From JBCBSK01 sp965250105 (GTDB lineage: Bacteria > Pseudomonadota > Alphaproteobacteria > Rhizobiales > Tepidamorphaceae), in NCBI GenBank assembly GCA_965250105.1, contig OZ252290.1:2976001-3040000 (forward strand): 64,000 nt of DNA. Direction: 5' to 3'. The notes under the pieces were generated by a model that worked only from the letters and a program-made list of their open reading frames with translations, was not told the DNA's origin and did not search any database. Position numbers and translations under genes: made by a program. Shown in pieces: positions 24,657 to 34,717 of the stretch. Position 1 is the stretch's first letter, and every line of letters starts with the position of its first letter.

Positions 24657-24733
24657 GCAGTCGTAGCTCAGTTGGTTAGAGCGTCGGATTGTGGCTCCGA
24701 AGGTCGGTGGTTCGAATCCACCCGACTGTACCA
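24657..24733 (+). tRNA. tRNA-His (GTG)
   Basis: A 77-nt cloverleaf with encoded CCA. The acceptor stem pairs GCAGTCG with CGACTGT; the D arm is TAGCTCAGTTGGTTAGAGC; the anticodon stem TCGGA/TCCGA holds loop TTGTGGC with anticodon GTG at 24691-24693; the T arm is GGTGG-TTCGAAT-CCACC. Position -1 is T rather than the G-1 found in most bacteria, and the discriminator base is A73. This combination is known for alphaproteobacterial tRNA-His, whose HisRS does not need G-1. Confidence 0.97.
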
Positions 24734-24762
24734 GGTCCAGCTTCATCTTCAGGCCAGACCCG

Positions 24763-25560
24763 TCAACGCCAGGTGTCGCGCCAGCCGAGCGTGTCGGTCG
24801 TCGTGCGCTTGGGCCGGTATTCGCAGCCGATCCAGCCCCCATAGCCGCGCGCGACGAGATAATCGAAAATCGCCGGATAGTTGATCTCGCCGTCGTCCGG
24901 CGCGCTGCGGTCGGGCGGATTGGCGATCTGGATATGGCCGATCAACGGCCAATAGGTTTCAAGACCAGTAATCAGGTCGCCTTCCATGATCTGGCGATGA
25001 TAGAGGTCGAATTGCAGCCTGAGACGGTCGGACGCGACCGCTTCGATGATCGCGTGCGCCTCGGCCATATGGCTCAACGCATAGCCCGGCATGTCGCGCT
25101 GGTTGATCGGCTCGATCAGGAGCGTGACGCCGTGCCGGGCGGCTTCCGCAACGGCGCGCCGAAGATTGTCGATGAAGGTCGCTCGACCGCGCTCGGGCGC
25201 GATATCGGACCCCGGAATGCCGGCCATCGCATGCAGCCTTGTGCAGCCAAGTGCTGCCGCATAGTCGAAGGCCTGCCGCGCGGCCGCCTCGAAATCCGCT
25301 TCCCGGCCCGGCAGGGCCGCGAGGCCGCGCTCGCCCGCCGCCCAGTCGCCGGGGGCGAGGTTGAACAGTACGATCTCGGTGCCCGCCGCCTGCGCCCGAT
25401 CGCGGATCTCGGCCGCGTCGACATCATAGGGAAACAGGAATTCGACGCCGCGAAAGCCTGCCTCGGCGGCGGCCGCGAAGCGTTCGAGGAAATCATGTTC
25501 GCCGAACAGCATGGAGAGATTGGCGGCGAAGTTCAGTCGAGGCTGCGGTGGATGTGTCAT
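24763..25560 (-). CDS. hydroxypyruvate isomerase-like (Hyi/OtnI family) TIM-barrel protein
   Basis: A 265-residue AP-endonuclease-2-like TIM-barrel sugar isomerase. Hyi-type blocks are seen in order: LNFAANLSMLFGEHDFLERFAAAAEAGFRGVEFLFPY near the start, LFNLAPGDWAAGERGLAALPGREADF, TLLIEPINQRDMPGYALSHMAEAHAI with the metal-binding Glu, LQFDLYHRQIMEGDL with the ligand Asp and His, GHIQIANPPDRSAPDDGEINYPAIFDYL and GCEYRPKRTTTDTLGW. It would interconvert hydroxypyruvate and tartronate semialdehyde or a related 2-oxo-tetronate. Its ATG overlaps the stop of the upstream kinase/P-loop gene (ATGA), so the pair is translationally coupled. It is convergent with tRNA-His. Confidence 0.9.
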   Translation of the reverse strand: MTHPPQPRLNFAANLSMLFGEHDFLERFAAAAEAGFRGVEFLFPYDVDAAEIRDRAQAAGTEIVLFNLAPGDWAAGERGLAALPGREADFEAAARQAFDYAAALGCTRLHAMAGIPGSDIAPERGRATFIDNLRRAVAEAARHGVTLLIEPINQRDMPGYALSHMAEAHAIIEAVASDRLRLQFDLYHRQIMEGDLITGLETYWPLIGHIQIANPPDRSAPDDGEINYPAIFDYLVARGYGGWIGCEYRPKRTTTDTLGWRDTWR

Positions 25561-27224
25561 CGGCCTGTCGGCGGCTTTTTGGGGATGTCTTGGTTCTTGG
25601 CGGCGGCGAGTACGCGGCGCGCTTGCGCGATGGTGTCGGCCGGCGTGCCCGCTGCGTCGACGGCTATCCAGTCCATGACGCCGAGATCGTGGCTGGCCTG
25701 GATCTTCACCACCGCGCCCGAGGCGTCGGAGGCATCGGGCCGGGCTTGGTCGGCCATTCGGGCGTCGGCCCGGGCGGCGAGCGTGTCGACCGGCGCGGTC
25801 AGCCACAGCCCGGTGAAGGGCACGCCAATGTCGCGGGCGAGATCGCGCACGGCCTGGCGCTCATGCGGCCGGGCGTGGACCGCGTCGAGGACGACGCTGT
25901 GGCCGGCCCCGAGCGCGTGCCGGGCAAGATCGAGAAGGCGGGCATAGACGCGCCTTGCCGCGTCGGGCGTATAGGCATCGTCGGGCAGGCGATCCGTTTC
26001 CTCCAGGCCGGCGAGGCGCTTGCGTTCGACATCCGATCTCAGATGCAGCGCGCCCGGCGCCGGCTCGATATCGGGACAGAGCGCGCGCGCCGCGGTCGTC
26101 TTGCCGGAACCCGACAGCCCGCCGATGGCGACAAGACGCGGCGTCTCGGGTGCTATGAAGCGCTCGGCGGCGTCGAAGAACCAGCGCGCCTCGTCTTCCT
26201 TGCGGGTTCGGGCGTCGCCGTCGAGCACCCCGGACGACAGAAGCGCGACCTTGCTCCTCACCGCTGCCCGGATCGACAGGAAGGCCGGCAGGAGCGCGAG
26301 GCCGTCGAGATCGAGCGCGTCGCGATGATGCGCCAGGACCCCGTTCATCACCCGGTTGGCGGCATGGCCCTCGCCGCGCGTCCACAGATCCATCAGCAGA
26401 AAAGCGAGATCGTAGAGCCAGTCGGTCGTCGCCAGCGCGTCGTCGAACTCGATGGCATCGAAAATGACCGGCCAGCCCTCGATGAGCGCGATATTGCGCA
26501 GGTGAAGATCACCATGGCAGCGCCGGACGGCGCCTTGCCGGACCCGTTCGGCGAACAGGGCGCGGTTGCCGTCGAGCGTCGCCGAGACCTTCTCCGCATA
26601 GCGCGCGACCCTGTCAGGATCGGCGATGTCGGGGCGGTCCGAGAGCGTCGTGACATTGTCGCGAGAGATCTCGATCATGCACGCGGCCTCGTCGCGGCCG
26701 GCGGCGGCGTCAAGCGGTTCGGCGCCGTCATGTAGCGCGATGACCTCGGCGGCCATCTGGTCGGCGAGCGCGTCGGTGATGCCGTGCCGGTCGGCGATCC
26801 GGTCCAGCGTCGCGTCGGGATCGAAACGCCGCATCGCCACCACCCAGTCGATCGTGTCGCCGTCGCCCTCGTTAGCCTCGACCAAAGCGAGCCGCCCGTC
26901 GGCCCGGCGCAGGATGCGCATCAGGCCGAGATAGATATCGGGCGCGGTGCGCCGGTTGAGCGCGATCTCCTGTCGGCAGGCGCGCTCGCGCAGGTCGAGA
27001 GTGGAGAAATCCATGAACGAATAGCGCACCGCGCGCTTCATCTTATAGGCTCTATCGCCGGCCAGGACGATGATGGCGCCATGGGTGTCGATGCGCCGGA
27101 GGTCTGTCGGCGCGACGCCATGGCTCGCCGGATCGGCGAGAAAGGCGATGGCCGCGTCCTGGGTCGCGGCGTCCTGGTTTGCCGAGGCACGCCTGGCCGA
27201 GGCTTGCATGTCCGCATCAGCCAT
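25557..27224 (-). CDS. bifunctional APH-like kinase / P-loop ATPase domain protein
   Basis: A 555-residue two-domain protein. The N-terminal part (about 25-340) is aminoglycoside-phosphotransferase-like, with the catalytic-loop block RRCHGDLHLRNI and the DFG-like metal site VIFDAIEFDD. The C-terminal part (about 365-540) is a small P-loop kinase with Walker A GGLSGSGKTTAA and VVLDAVHARPHERQAV. This fusion is common in alphaproteobacteria and usually annotated as AAA family ATPase; its substrate is unknown. It is coupled to the hydroxypyruvate isomerase-like gene by a four-base overlap, which hints at a sugar-acid or small-molecule kinase role, but that is only inference. Confidence 0.85.
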   Translation of the reverse strand: MADADMQASARRASANQDAATQDAAIAFLADPASHGVAPTDLRRIDTHGAIIVLAGDRAYKMKRAVRYSFMDFSTLDLRERACRQEIALNRRTAPDIYLGLMRILRRADGRLALVEANEGDGDTIDWVVAMRRFDPDATLDRIADRHGITDALADQMAAEVIALHDGAEPLDAAAGRDEAACMIEISRDNVTTLSDRPDIADPDRVARYAEKVSATLDGNRALFAERVRQGAVRRCHGDLHLRNIALIEGWPVIFDAIEFDDALATTDWLYDLAFLLMDLWTRGEGHAANRVMNGVLAHHRDALDLDGLALLPAFLSIRAAVRSKVALLSSGVLDGDARTRKEDEARWFFDAAERFIAPETPRLVAIGGLSGSGKTTAARALCPDIEPAPGALHLRSDVERKRLAGLEETDRLPDDAYTPDAARRVYARLLDLARHALGAGHSVVLDAVHARPHERQAVRDLARDIGVPFTGLWLTAPVDTLAARADARMADQARPDASDASGAVVKIQASHDLGVMDWIAVDAAGTPADTIAQARRVLAAAKNQDIPKKPPTGR

Positions 27225-27363
27225 TTATTGTCCCGCCGCATCCGCCGACACCCGTTGCGGGCGCGGGCGCTTGATCAAGGTCAACGCTGCTCCGCAGCGC
27301 CTTCTGCATGGTCGGCAAAACAGCACAAGACATGCGCCAACGCCAATAGGAGTGCGCCCCGAC

Positions 27364-27756
27364 ATGACCGATGCCGCCGACGTTCACCTGATGCGAATCC
27401 GGCTCAATCTCGCCCGCGACCACGACCATCCCGATGGCAGTTCGCGGCATGGCTATGAGTTCTTCGCGCCGCTGACCGATGACGGCCATATCGATGCCGA
27501 GAGCTGGAAGAAGGTGCGCGACCGCTGCCGGGTGCGTCGCTTCTGGGAGGGCGAGGACGACGATATCGGTCATCTGATCCACCGTCCTGGTGGCAGCTGG
27601 GCGTTCCATTACGATATCGACGGCGACGAAGACGACGAGCCGGGTTACCGGTTCGGCGCGCATGTCTTCACGCCGGGCGAATATGTCTCGATCCGCGACG
27701 AGGATGGCGAGATGCACACCTTCCGGGTCGCCGTCGTCGAGCCCGTGCCCGTCTGA
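27364..27756 (+). CDS. conserved hypothetical protein (130 aa)
   Basis: A 130-residue acidic cytosolic protein without signal peptide or membrane segment: MTDAADVHLMRIRLNLARDHDHPDGSSRHGYEFFAPL near the start, then RVRRFWEGEDDDIGHLIHRPGGSWAFHYDIDGDEDDEPGYRFGAHVFTPGEYVSIRDEDGEMHTFRV. The sharply patterned C-terminus suggests a small beta-rich fold. I recognise this as a conserved alphaproteobacterial hypothetical but know no function. ATG 27364 follows a leader of about 140 bp from the divergent kinase/ATPase gene; codon usage is host-like. It is convergent with the acyl-CoA synthetase/GNAT gene. Confidence 0.75.
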   Translation: MTDAADVHLMRIRLNLARDHDHPDGSSRHGYEFFAPLTDDGHIDAESWKKVRDRCRVRRFWEGEDDDIGHLIHRPGGSWAFHYDIDGDEDDEPGYRFGAHVFTPGEYVSIRDEDGEMHTFRVAVVEPVPV

Positions 27757-27803
27757 CCTGAACTCGGCCTGGCCGCCGTCCCAACCGCACGATTGACGCG
27801 GCG

Positions 27804-30458
27804 TCATGCCTTGGTGAGATCGAAGCTCACATGGGTGACCGCCGGGTCGTCGTGATCGCGCACGACGGCGAAGCCGAGATCGCGGCACATGGCGAGCATT
27901 GTCCGGTTCTCGGCCAGCACCTCGCCATGGATCTCGTCGAGCCCGTCGGCGCGGGCATAGTCGATGATGAGCTGCATCAGCGCCCAGCCGAGCCCGAGGC
28001 CCTTCAGCGTGCTGCGTAGAAGGATCGCGTATTCGCCGCGCGTGTGATCGGCATCGGCGTGAATGCGCACCACGCCCAAAAGCCCGCCAGTCTCGGGATC
28101 GAGCGCGACGAAGGCCATGGCCCGGCCATAGTCGATCTGGGTCAGCCGGGCGAGAAAGGCGTGCGACAGATTCGGCGAGGGCGTGAAGAAGCGCAGCCGC
28201 ATGTCCTCGCGCGTCACATGGGTGAAGAATTCCTCATAGAGCCGTTCGTCCTCCGGCCGGACCGGTCGGGCCAGCACCTCGCGGTCGTCCTTCAGCGTCA
28301 ATCGACGCTCCCAGGACGTCGGATAGGGCCGGATGGCGAAGCGCGGATTGACGCCGTGCCGCCCGGCGCGGGCTTCGGCGGCGATGCGCACCCGGACATC
28401 GAGGGCGAGAACGCCGTCGACATCGGCCAATACCGGATTGAGGTCGACCTCGCGTACCGCCGGCAGGTCGGCGGCGAGCTGCGACAGCTTGACGAGCGTC
28501 AGCGCCACGGCATCCGTATCGGCGGGCGGCGCGCCGCGAAACGCGGCAAGCTGGCGGGCGACGCGCGTCTCGGCGATCATGTCCTCGGCCAGCGCCATGT
28601 CCAGCGGCGGCAAGGCGACCGTCTTGTCGCGCACCAGTTCGACCGCGAGGCCGCCCTGGCCGAACACCATGGTGGGGCCGAACAGCGGGTCGTCGGTCAG
28701 GCCAAGCATCAGTTCGCGGGCGCGCGGCCGGCGGACCATCGGGTGGACGGTAACGCCGTTGATGCCCGCGCCATGATGCGCGCGGCCTGTCTCCAACAGG
28801 CGCTCCGCGGCGCTTTCGGCTTCCTCGGCGGTCTTCAGATTGAGCCGCACGCCACCGATATCGGTCTTGTAGCGGGCGGCGGGCCCGGCGATCTTGACCA
28901 CCACCGCCTCGTGATCGGCCAGTAGCGCCGTCGCCGCCTCGGCCGCCGCCTGGGCCGTCGCGGCGAAACGACAGTCGGCGATCGGAATGTCGTAGGCGCG
29001 CATGAGGGCCGTGGCATCGAGCGCGCCGAGCCATTCCTGGCCCGTGTCCAGGGCCGTCGAAACGATGGCCCGGGCCGCCTCGGTGTCGGGCTTGAAATGG
29101 TCGGGCCAGCTTTCCGGTATCCGCATCAGCCGGTCGATGCCCTTGCGGTAACCGACGAGATGCATGAAGCCGCGCACCGCATCGCCCGGCGTCGGGAAGG
29201 TTGGGATGCCGCCATTCTGTAGCACACCCCGCCCTTCTTCGGCCGACGCGCCGCCCATCCAGCTGGCGAAGATCGGCTTGGCCGGCCAGACCCGGCCGCG
29301 CAATTCGTCCGCCGTGTCGACCACCGTTTCGGCGATCCTGGTTTCCGACACCAGCGCCGATGGCGCGTTGATCACCAGCACCGCGTCGATGCCGCTGTCC
29401 GACAGGAGGTTGACGAGCGATTTGGCATAGGCCGCCGGCGCCGCATGCGGCCCGAGATCGACGATGCCGCCGGTTTCGGCCGTTTCGGTCTCGGCGAGAT
29501 GCCCGCCGAGCGCGTCCAGCCGGTCGGCGGTCAGCCGGGCGCAGCCACCGGTATTGGTCAGGATGGCGAGCCCGTCGCCCTGGAATGGGCGCACGCGGGC
29601 CAGTGTGGTCGCCGCGTCGAGCATGTCGTCGAGATCGCCGATCCGGATCAGGCCCGAGCGGCGGAAGGCAGCGTCATAGACCGCGTCCTGGTCGGCCAAC
29701 GCGCTTGCATGCGAGCCGCGATGGCTTGTCGCGCCTGTGGGACTCGATGCCTTCATCACGATGACGGGCTTGGCGCGGGCCGCCGCGCGGGCGGCCGAGA
29801 GGAATTTGCGCGGAGCGCGGATGTCCTCGATATGCAGGATGATCGCGCGGGTGTGGATGTCGGCGGCGAAGAAATCGAGCAGGTCCGCGGTATCGACGTC
29901 GAGCCGGCCGCCGAGGCCCAGAATGCCGGAAAAGCCGAGCGCATGCTGGCCGGCCCAGTCGATCATCGCGGTGACGACCGCGTTCGACTGGCCGATCAGG
30001 GCGAGATCGCCCTTGGGCGGCGTCAGATGCGCGTAGCTCGCATTGAGGCCGGCATGCGGTGACAACAGGCCGATGCTGTCGGGGCCGATCAGCCGGGTGA
30101 TGTTGGGGCGCGCCGCCTTTAGCATGGCCTGGCCGGTCGGCGCGTCGATGTCGTCGCCGTCGGCGAAGACGATGGCGCGGGTGCCGCGCGCGCCGAGCCG
30201 GTCGACGAGGGTGGCGCGGTCGGTCGAACTGCCGCTGACCACGGCGAGATCGGGCGCGCGGTCGAGCTCGGCCAGAAGCGCGCGGGCCGGTTCCACCGGA
30301 ACGGCCGGGTCGCCGGTGGCGATCTCGACGACATCGCCCTGAAAGCCGTGCCGGAGATTGTCGCGGATGACGGCGGTCAGCCGGTCGGCAGGCGCGAAAT
30401 CCGACACCACGCCGACGGATTTCGGATGAAAGGCACCGTCGAGATTGAGAATGGTCAT
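27804..30458 (-). CDS. ADP-forming acyl-CoA synthetase fused to GNAT acetyltransferase (Pat-like)
   Basis: An 884-residue multidomain protein. From the N-terminus: CoA-binding domain (LDGAFHPKSVGVVSDFAPADRL), succinyl-CoA-synthetase-like ligase domain (GDLALIGQSNAVVTAMIDWA and TSHRGSHASALADQDAVYDAAFRRSGLIRI, the position of the phospho-histidine segment), ATP-grasp domain (AVVVKIAGPAARYKTDIGGVRLNL.. PRARELMLGLTDDPLFGPTMVFGQGG) and a C-terminal GNAT domain (YAILLRSTLKGLGLGWALMQLIIDYARADGLDEIHGEVLAENRTMLAMCRDLGFAV). Proteins of this build act as protein lysine acetyltransferases (PatZ/Pat type) that tune acyl-CoA synthetases. A target here might be the acetoacetate-CoA ligase at 12201; this is speculative. 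Confidence 0.93.
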   Translation of the reverse strand: MTILNLDGAFHPKSVGVVSDFAPADRLTAVIRDNLRHGFQGDVVEIATGDPAVPVEPARALLAELDRAPDLAVVSGSSTDRATLVDRLGARGTRAIVFADGDDIDAPTGQAMLKAARPNITRLIGPDSIGLLSPHAGLNASYAHLTPPKGDLALIGQSNAVVTAMIDWAGQHALGFSGILGLGGRLDVDTADLLDFFAADIHTRAIILHIEDIRAPRKFLSAARAAARAKPVIVMKASSPTGATSHRGSHASALADQDAVYDAAFRRSGLIRIGDLDDMLDAATTLARVRPFQGDGLAILTNTGGCARLTADRLDALGGHLAETETAETGGIVDLGPHAAPAAYAKSLVNLLSDSGIDAVLVINAPSALVSETRIAETVVDTADELRGRVWPAKPIFASWMGGASAEEGRGVLQNGGIPTFPTPGDAVRGFMHLVGYRKGIDRLMRIPESWPDHFKPDTEAARAIVSTALDTGQEWLGALDATALMRAYDIPIADCRFAATAQAAAEAATALLADHEAVVVKIAGPAARYKTDIGGVRLNLKTAEEAESAAERLLETGRAHHGAGINGVTVHPMVRRPRARELMLGLTDDPLFGPTMVFGQGGLAVELVRDKTVALPPLDMALAEDMIAETRVARQLAAFRGAPPADTDAVALTLVKLSQLAADLPAVREVDLNPVLADVDGVLALDVRVRIAAEARAGRHGVNPRFAIRPYPTSWERRLTLKDDREVLARPVRPEDERLYEEFFTHVTREDMRLRFFTPSPNLSHAFLARLTQIDYGRAMAFVALDPETGGLLGVVRIHADADHTRGEYAILLRSTLKGLGLGWALMQLIIDYARADGLDEIHGEVLAENRTMLAMCRDLGFAVVRDHDDPAVTHVSFDLTKA

Positions 30459-30541
30459 GTTCTACCCGCCGCCCGGGATGGACCGGCGCCAGCTTGCCGG
30501 TTTGGCCGCCCGGCGCGACTGCCGTGCCCGGCGCGTCGCGT

Positions 30542-31276
30542 TCAGCCCGGAAGGCGCCTATCGTTCGGATGGTCTTCGATAACCCGGCCGTTTGCGAGTT
30601 TGATGACATGATCGGCCATGCGCGCCACGCCGGATCGGGCCGTGGCGACCACCACCGTGATGCCGAGCGTCCGGTTGACGCGGGTCAGCATGGTCAGGAA
30701 CGCGCTGGCCTGCGCGCGGTTCAGCCGGCCCGTCGGCTCGTCGCATAACAGGATGTCCGGCCATTTCACGATGGCGCGCGCGAGCATCACCGCCTGCTGC
30801 TCGTCGGGCGCCAGCTCTCCGGCCGGCACCTGCTCGCGGCCCGACAGGCCGACGATGTTGAGCGCGGCGGAAGGATCCATGCGAGCCTCGGACAGTTCGG
30901 CCACGAAGGCCACATTGTCGAGCGGCGACAGGCCGGCGAGCACGTCATAGGCCGCGAAGACGAAGCCGATGCGGTCGCGCCTGAAGGCGCGCATGGCGGC
31001 GGTGTCGGTGAAATCGAGCGGCGCGCCGTCGACGGTGACGCGGCCGCGGGTCGGCGCCGTCAGCCCACCCAGCACATGGACGAGGCTCGACTTGCCGCTG
31101 TCGGCCGGGCCCTGCACCACGGCGATCTCGCCGGCCGCCAGCGTCAGCGACACATTGTCGAGCGCGCGCCGTTCGGTATCGCCCGAGCGGACCACGAGAT
31201 CGACCCCCTCGGCCGCCAGCGTCACGCCGGACGACAGGCGGGGAAAGGGTTCGATCGGGTCGACGCGTTGCAGCAC
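30542..31276 (-). CDS. ABC transporter ATPase-like protein with degenerate catalytic motifs
   Basis: A 244-residue LolD/MacB-type ABC nucleotide-binding domain by overall sequence. Walker A (GPADSGKSS, 56-64) and Walker B (DILLCDE, 174-180) are kept. The Q-loop glutamine is replaced (FVFAAYDVL; Ala108), the LSGGQ/E signature reads LAPDE (155-159), the D-loop Asp is Asn (PTGRLN, Asn186) and the H-loop histidine is Ala (VATARS, Ala213). It should therefore bind ATP but hydrolyse it poorly, or act as a regulator. No permease gene is adjacent. Whether this is a decayed gene or a specialised protein cannot be decided here; the frame is intact and codon use normal. Confidence 0.8.
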   Translation of the reverse strand: MLQRVDPIEPFPRLSSGVTLAAEGVDLVVRSGDTERRALDNVSLTLAAGEIAVVQGPADSGKSSLVHVLGGLTAPTRGRVTVDGAPLDFTDTAAMRAFRRDRIGFVFAAYDVLAGLSPLDNVAFVAELSEARMDPSAALNIVGLSGREQVPAGELAPDEQQAVMLARAIVKWPDILLCDEPTGRLNRAQASAFLTMLTRVNRTLGITVVVATARSGVARMADHVIKLANGRVIEDHPNDRRLPG

Positions 31277-31476
31277 GGGCTTCCTGCCTTGTCGGGGCCG
31301 GACTTGTCCGAGCCGGCCCGATCAAGGCCGGTCTTATCAAGTCCGGCCGTGTCAGGGCCGAATGAACGGCGCGTCGGGATGGCGGTGCCGGGGACGGTCC
31401 CGGGACGTTGATCCTGAAGCGCCGGTCCCGCGTCCGGGTCGCGCCTGTCGCGACCCGGCCCGCCGACAGGGCGCGG

Positions 31477-32322
31477 TCAGTGCGCCATGAAGACGGGGGC
31501 GGTCATGCTGCGTAGCATGCCCCGGGTGGCGCCGCCCATTAGGAACTCACGCAATCGGGAGTGCCCGTAGCCGCCCATGATGACGAGGTCGGGGCGCACA
31601 TCATCGGTATAGGACAGGATCGCGCTGGCGACGTCGAGACCACCGGCCGGGATCACCTTGATGTTCACCTTGAGCCCATGCCGCGCCAGATGGGTGGCGA
31701 GGGCGGCACCCGGCTCGTCGTCGACGGCGAACTGGCCGGTATCGACGACCAGGATCTCGACCGAGGTCGACTTGCCGATCAGCGGCAGCGCGTCATGCAC
31801 CGCGCGGGCGGCCTCGCGCGAGCCGTCCCAGGCGATCAGGCAGCTCGACAGGGCGAAGCTGTCGGGCCCGATATAGGGCAGAATGAGGACCGGCCGACCC
31901 GATTCGAACAGCGCGCTTTCGATCAGCAGGCTGTGCAGCATCGACCCCTCGTCGGGTTCTTCCTGGCCGATGATGGCCAGATCAGCGGTGCGCATGCGGC
32001 CCGCGAACGCTTCCGACGCCGAGGCTTCGAGCGCGCTCAGCATGTTGCGCTCATAGCTGATGCCCTGTTTGCGGGCGCGCTCCTCGAAGGCGTCGAGCGC
32101 GTGTTGCGCCACCGCCTGGAGCCGCTGGCGCTGGGTTTCCAGGACCGAAACCGGCAACTCGCCCATCACCATCGGCGGCAGCATGGGTTCGAGCGCGATG
32201 GCCACGCCGGTGAGATGGGCCTCGAAGGCCTGCGCCATCGAGATCGCGTAGTCCTGCCGTTTCTGGTTCGCATCGGTCTCGGTTTGGCTGTCGACGTGCA
32301 GGATGATGTCGCGGATGGTCAT
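31477..32322 (-). CDS. universal stress protein (tandem UspA domains)
   Basis: A 281-residue cytosolic protein with two UspA domains. The second carries the ATP-binding motif in MGGYGHSRLREFLMGGATRGMLRSMTAPVFMAH (G-x2-G-x9-G-S/T type, near the C-terminus). The first (IRDIILHVDSQTETDANQKRQDYAISMAQAFEAHLTGVAI) has lost the clear glycine motif. Such proteins respond to energy or oxidative stress. It stands alone on the minus strand, about 200 bp from the ABC-like gene. No specific regulatory site is seen. Confidence 0.9.
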   Translation of the reverse strand: MTIRDIILHVDSQTETDANQKRQDYAISMAQAFEAHLTGVAIALEPMLPPMVMGELPVSVLETQRQRLQAVAQHALDAFEERARKQGISYERNMLSALEASASEAFAGRMRTADLAIIGQEEPDEGSMLHSLLIESALFESGRPVLILPYIGPDSFALSSCLIAWDGSREAARAVHDALPLIGKSTSVEILVVDTGQFAVDDEPGAALATHLARHGLKVNIKVIPAGGLDVASAILSYTDDVRPDLVIMGGYGHSRLREFLMGGATRGMLRSMTAPVFMAH

Positions 32323-32564
32323 TGATTGTGTTCTCCATGGACCGATTGTCAGGGCGTGCGGCGGCCGGTTCGTGAAATGCCGGTCGACCGGCGCGGATCT
32401 TGGTCTTGGCAGGATATCCCCAAAAGGCGCGCCGGACGGAACGCGGCGGAATTGTCGATGCTCGCCGGCAAAGCGCCTTGATGCTGCTCAAGCGGCACCA
32501 TCTTGCGTTTTGATTCCCGCCGCCCGAAAACGGCGCGCTCGACGCGATCAGGGTCCGAACGCCC

Positions 32565-33533
32565 ATGCTGGCCATGCTTGCCTACACCGTCCCGGTGTTC
32601 CTTGTCATCGGGCTGGGTGCGCTCGCGGCCCGCTCGGGCCTGCTCGGCGACGATGCCGTGCGCCCGCTCAATGTCTTCGTGTTCTATTTCGCCATGCCGG
32701 TTCTGATCGGGGGTGCCCTGGCGCGTCAGGATATCGCGTCGATCCTCGATCCCGCCCTTCTGGCGGGCTGGCTCGTGGCGGGGCTTTTCGTGTTCTGCCT
32801 TGGTGGGCTGGCCGCCCTCGCGCTTGGCAATCGGGGCCTCGGGGCGATCGCGATCATGGGGCAGGGGGCGGCGGTCGGCAATATCGGCTTTCTCGCTCTG
32901 CCGCTGGTCTTCGCCGTGTTCGGCGAGGCGGCGGCCGGACCGTTGGCGGTCGCGCTGATCGTCGATCTCGTCGTGATCATTCCGCTGTCGATCGCGCTTC
33001 TGGAAATCGCCGGCGGATCGACGAAGAGGGATGTGACGTCGCCGCGTGAACGCCGGGCCGCACATGTCATCGTCCGGCGGGTCGTCACCGGTGTGGTGGT
33101 CAATCCCTTCATCCTGTCGATCGCGGTCGGTATCGCGTTGTCGGCGAGCGGCATCGGCCTGCCGGGAGCGGTGGCGCATTTCGCCGATTTCCTGGGCGCG
33201 GCGGCGGGGCCAGTGGCTCTGTTCGCGCTCGGCATATCGCTCGCCGGGCGCCGGATCGAAGGAGAGAAGAGCGCCATCGCCGCGATGACGCTGTTGAAGC
33301 TCGCCGTCCATCCGCTGCTTGTTTGGTTCGTCCTGACCGGGCCGTTCGACGTCGATCCGGTCACGGCCGGCATGTTCGCGGTGATCGCCGCGATGCCGGT
33401 GGCCGGCAATGTCTTCGTCATCGCCAGCCAGTACGGCGTTTTGGTGCGCCGTTCGTCGGCGGCCATTCTGGTCTCGACGCTCGTCTCCGTCGCCACGGTG
33501 TCCGCTGTTCTCGCCTGGGCCACCGCGATCTAG
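32565..33533 (+). CDS. AEC (auxin efflux carrier) family transporter
   Basis: A 322-residue inner-membrane protein with about ten hydrophobic segments in two five-helix repeats, the normal AEC/BART length. It begins MLAMLAYTVPVFLVIGLGALAARSGLLGDDAVRPLNVFVFYFAMPVLIGGAL, the standard N-terminal block. The block at the start of the second half, with AAMPVAGNVFVIASQYGV, is the conserved crossing region. Members export organic acids such as malonate or amino-acid derivatives; the substrate is unknown. It is convergent with the acyl-CoA dehydrogenase. Start could also be the ATG at 32574. Confidence 0.9.
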   Translation: MLAMLAYTVPVFLVIGLGALAARSGLLGDDAVRPLNVFVFYFAMPVLIGGALARQDIASILDPALLAGWLVAGLFVFCLGGLAALALGNRGLGAIAIMGQGAAVGNIGFLALPLVFAVFGEAAAGPLAVALIVDLVVIIPLSIALLEIAGGSTKRDVTSPRERRAAHVIVRRVVTGVVVNPFILSIAVGIALSASGIGLPGAVAHFADFLGAAAGPVALFALGISLAGRRIEGEKSAIAAMTLLKLAVHPLLVWFVLTGPFDVDPVTAGMFAVIAAMPVAGNVFVIASQYGVLVRRSSAAILVSTLVSVATVSAVLAWATAI

Positions 33534-33559
33534 CGCGCTTGCGTCTTAAGGCAGATCGC

Positions 33560-34717
<1,158 letters not shown>

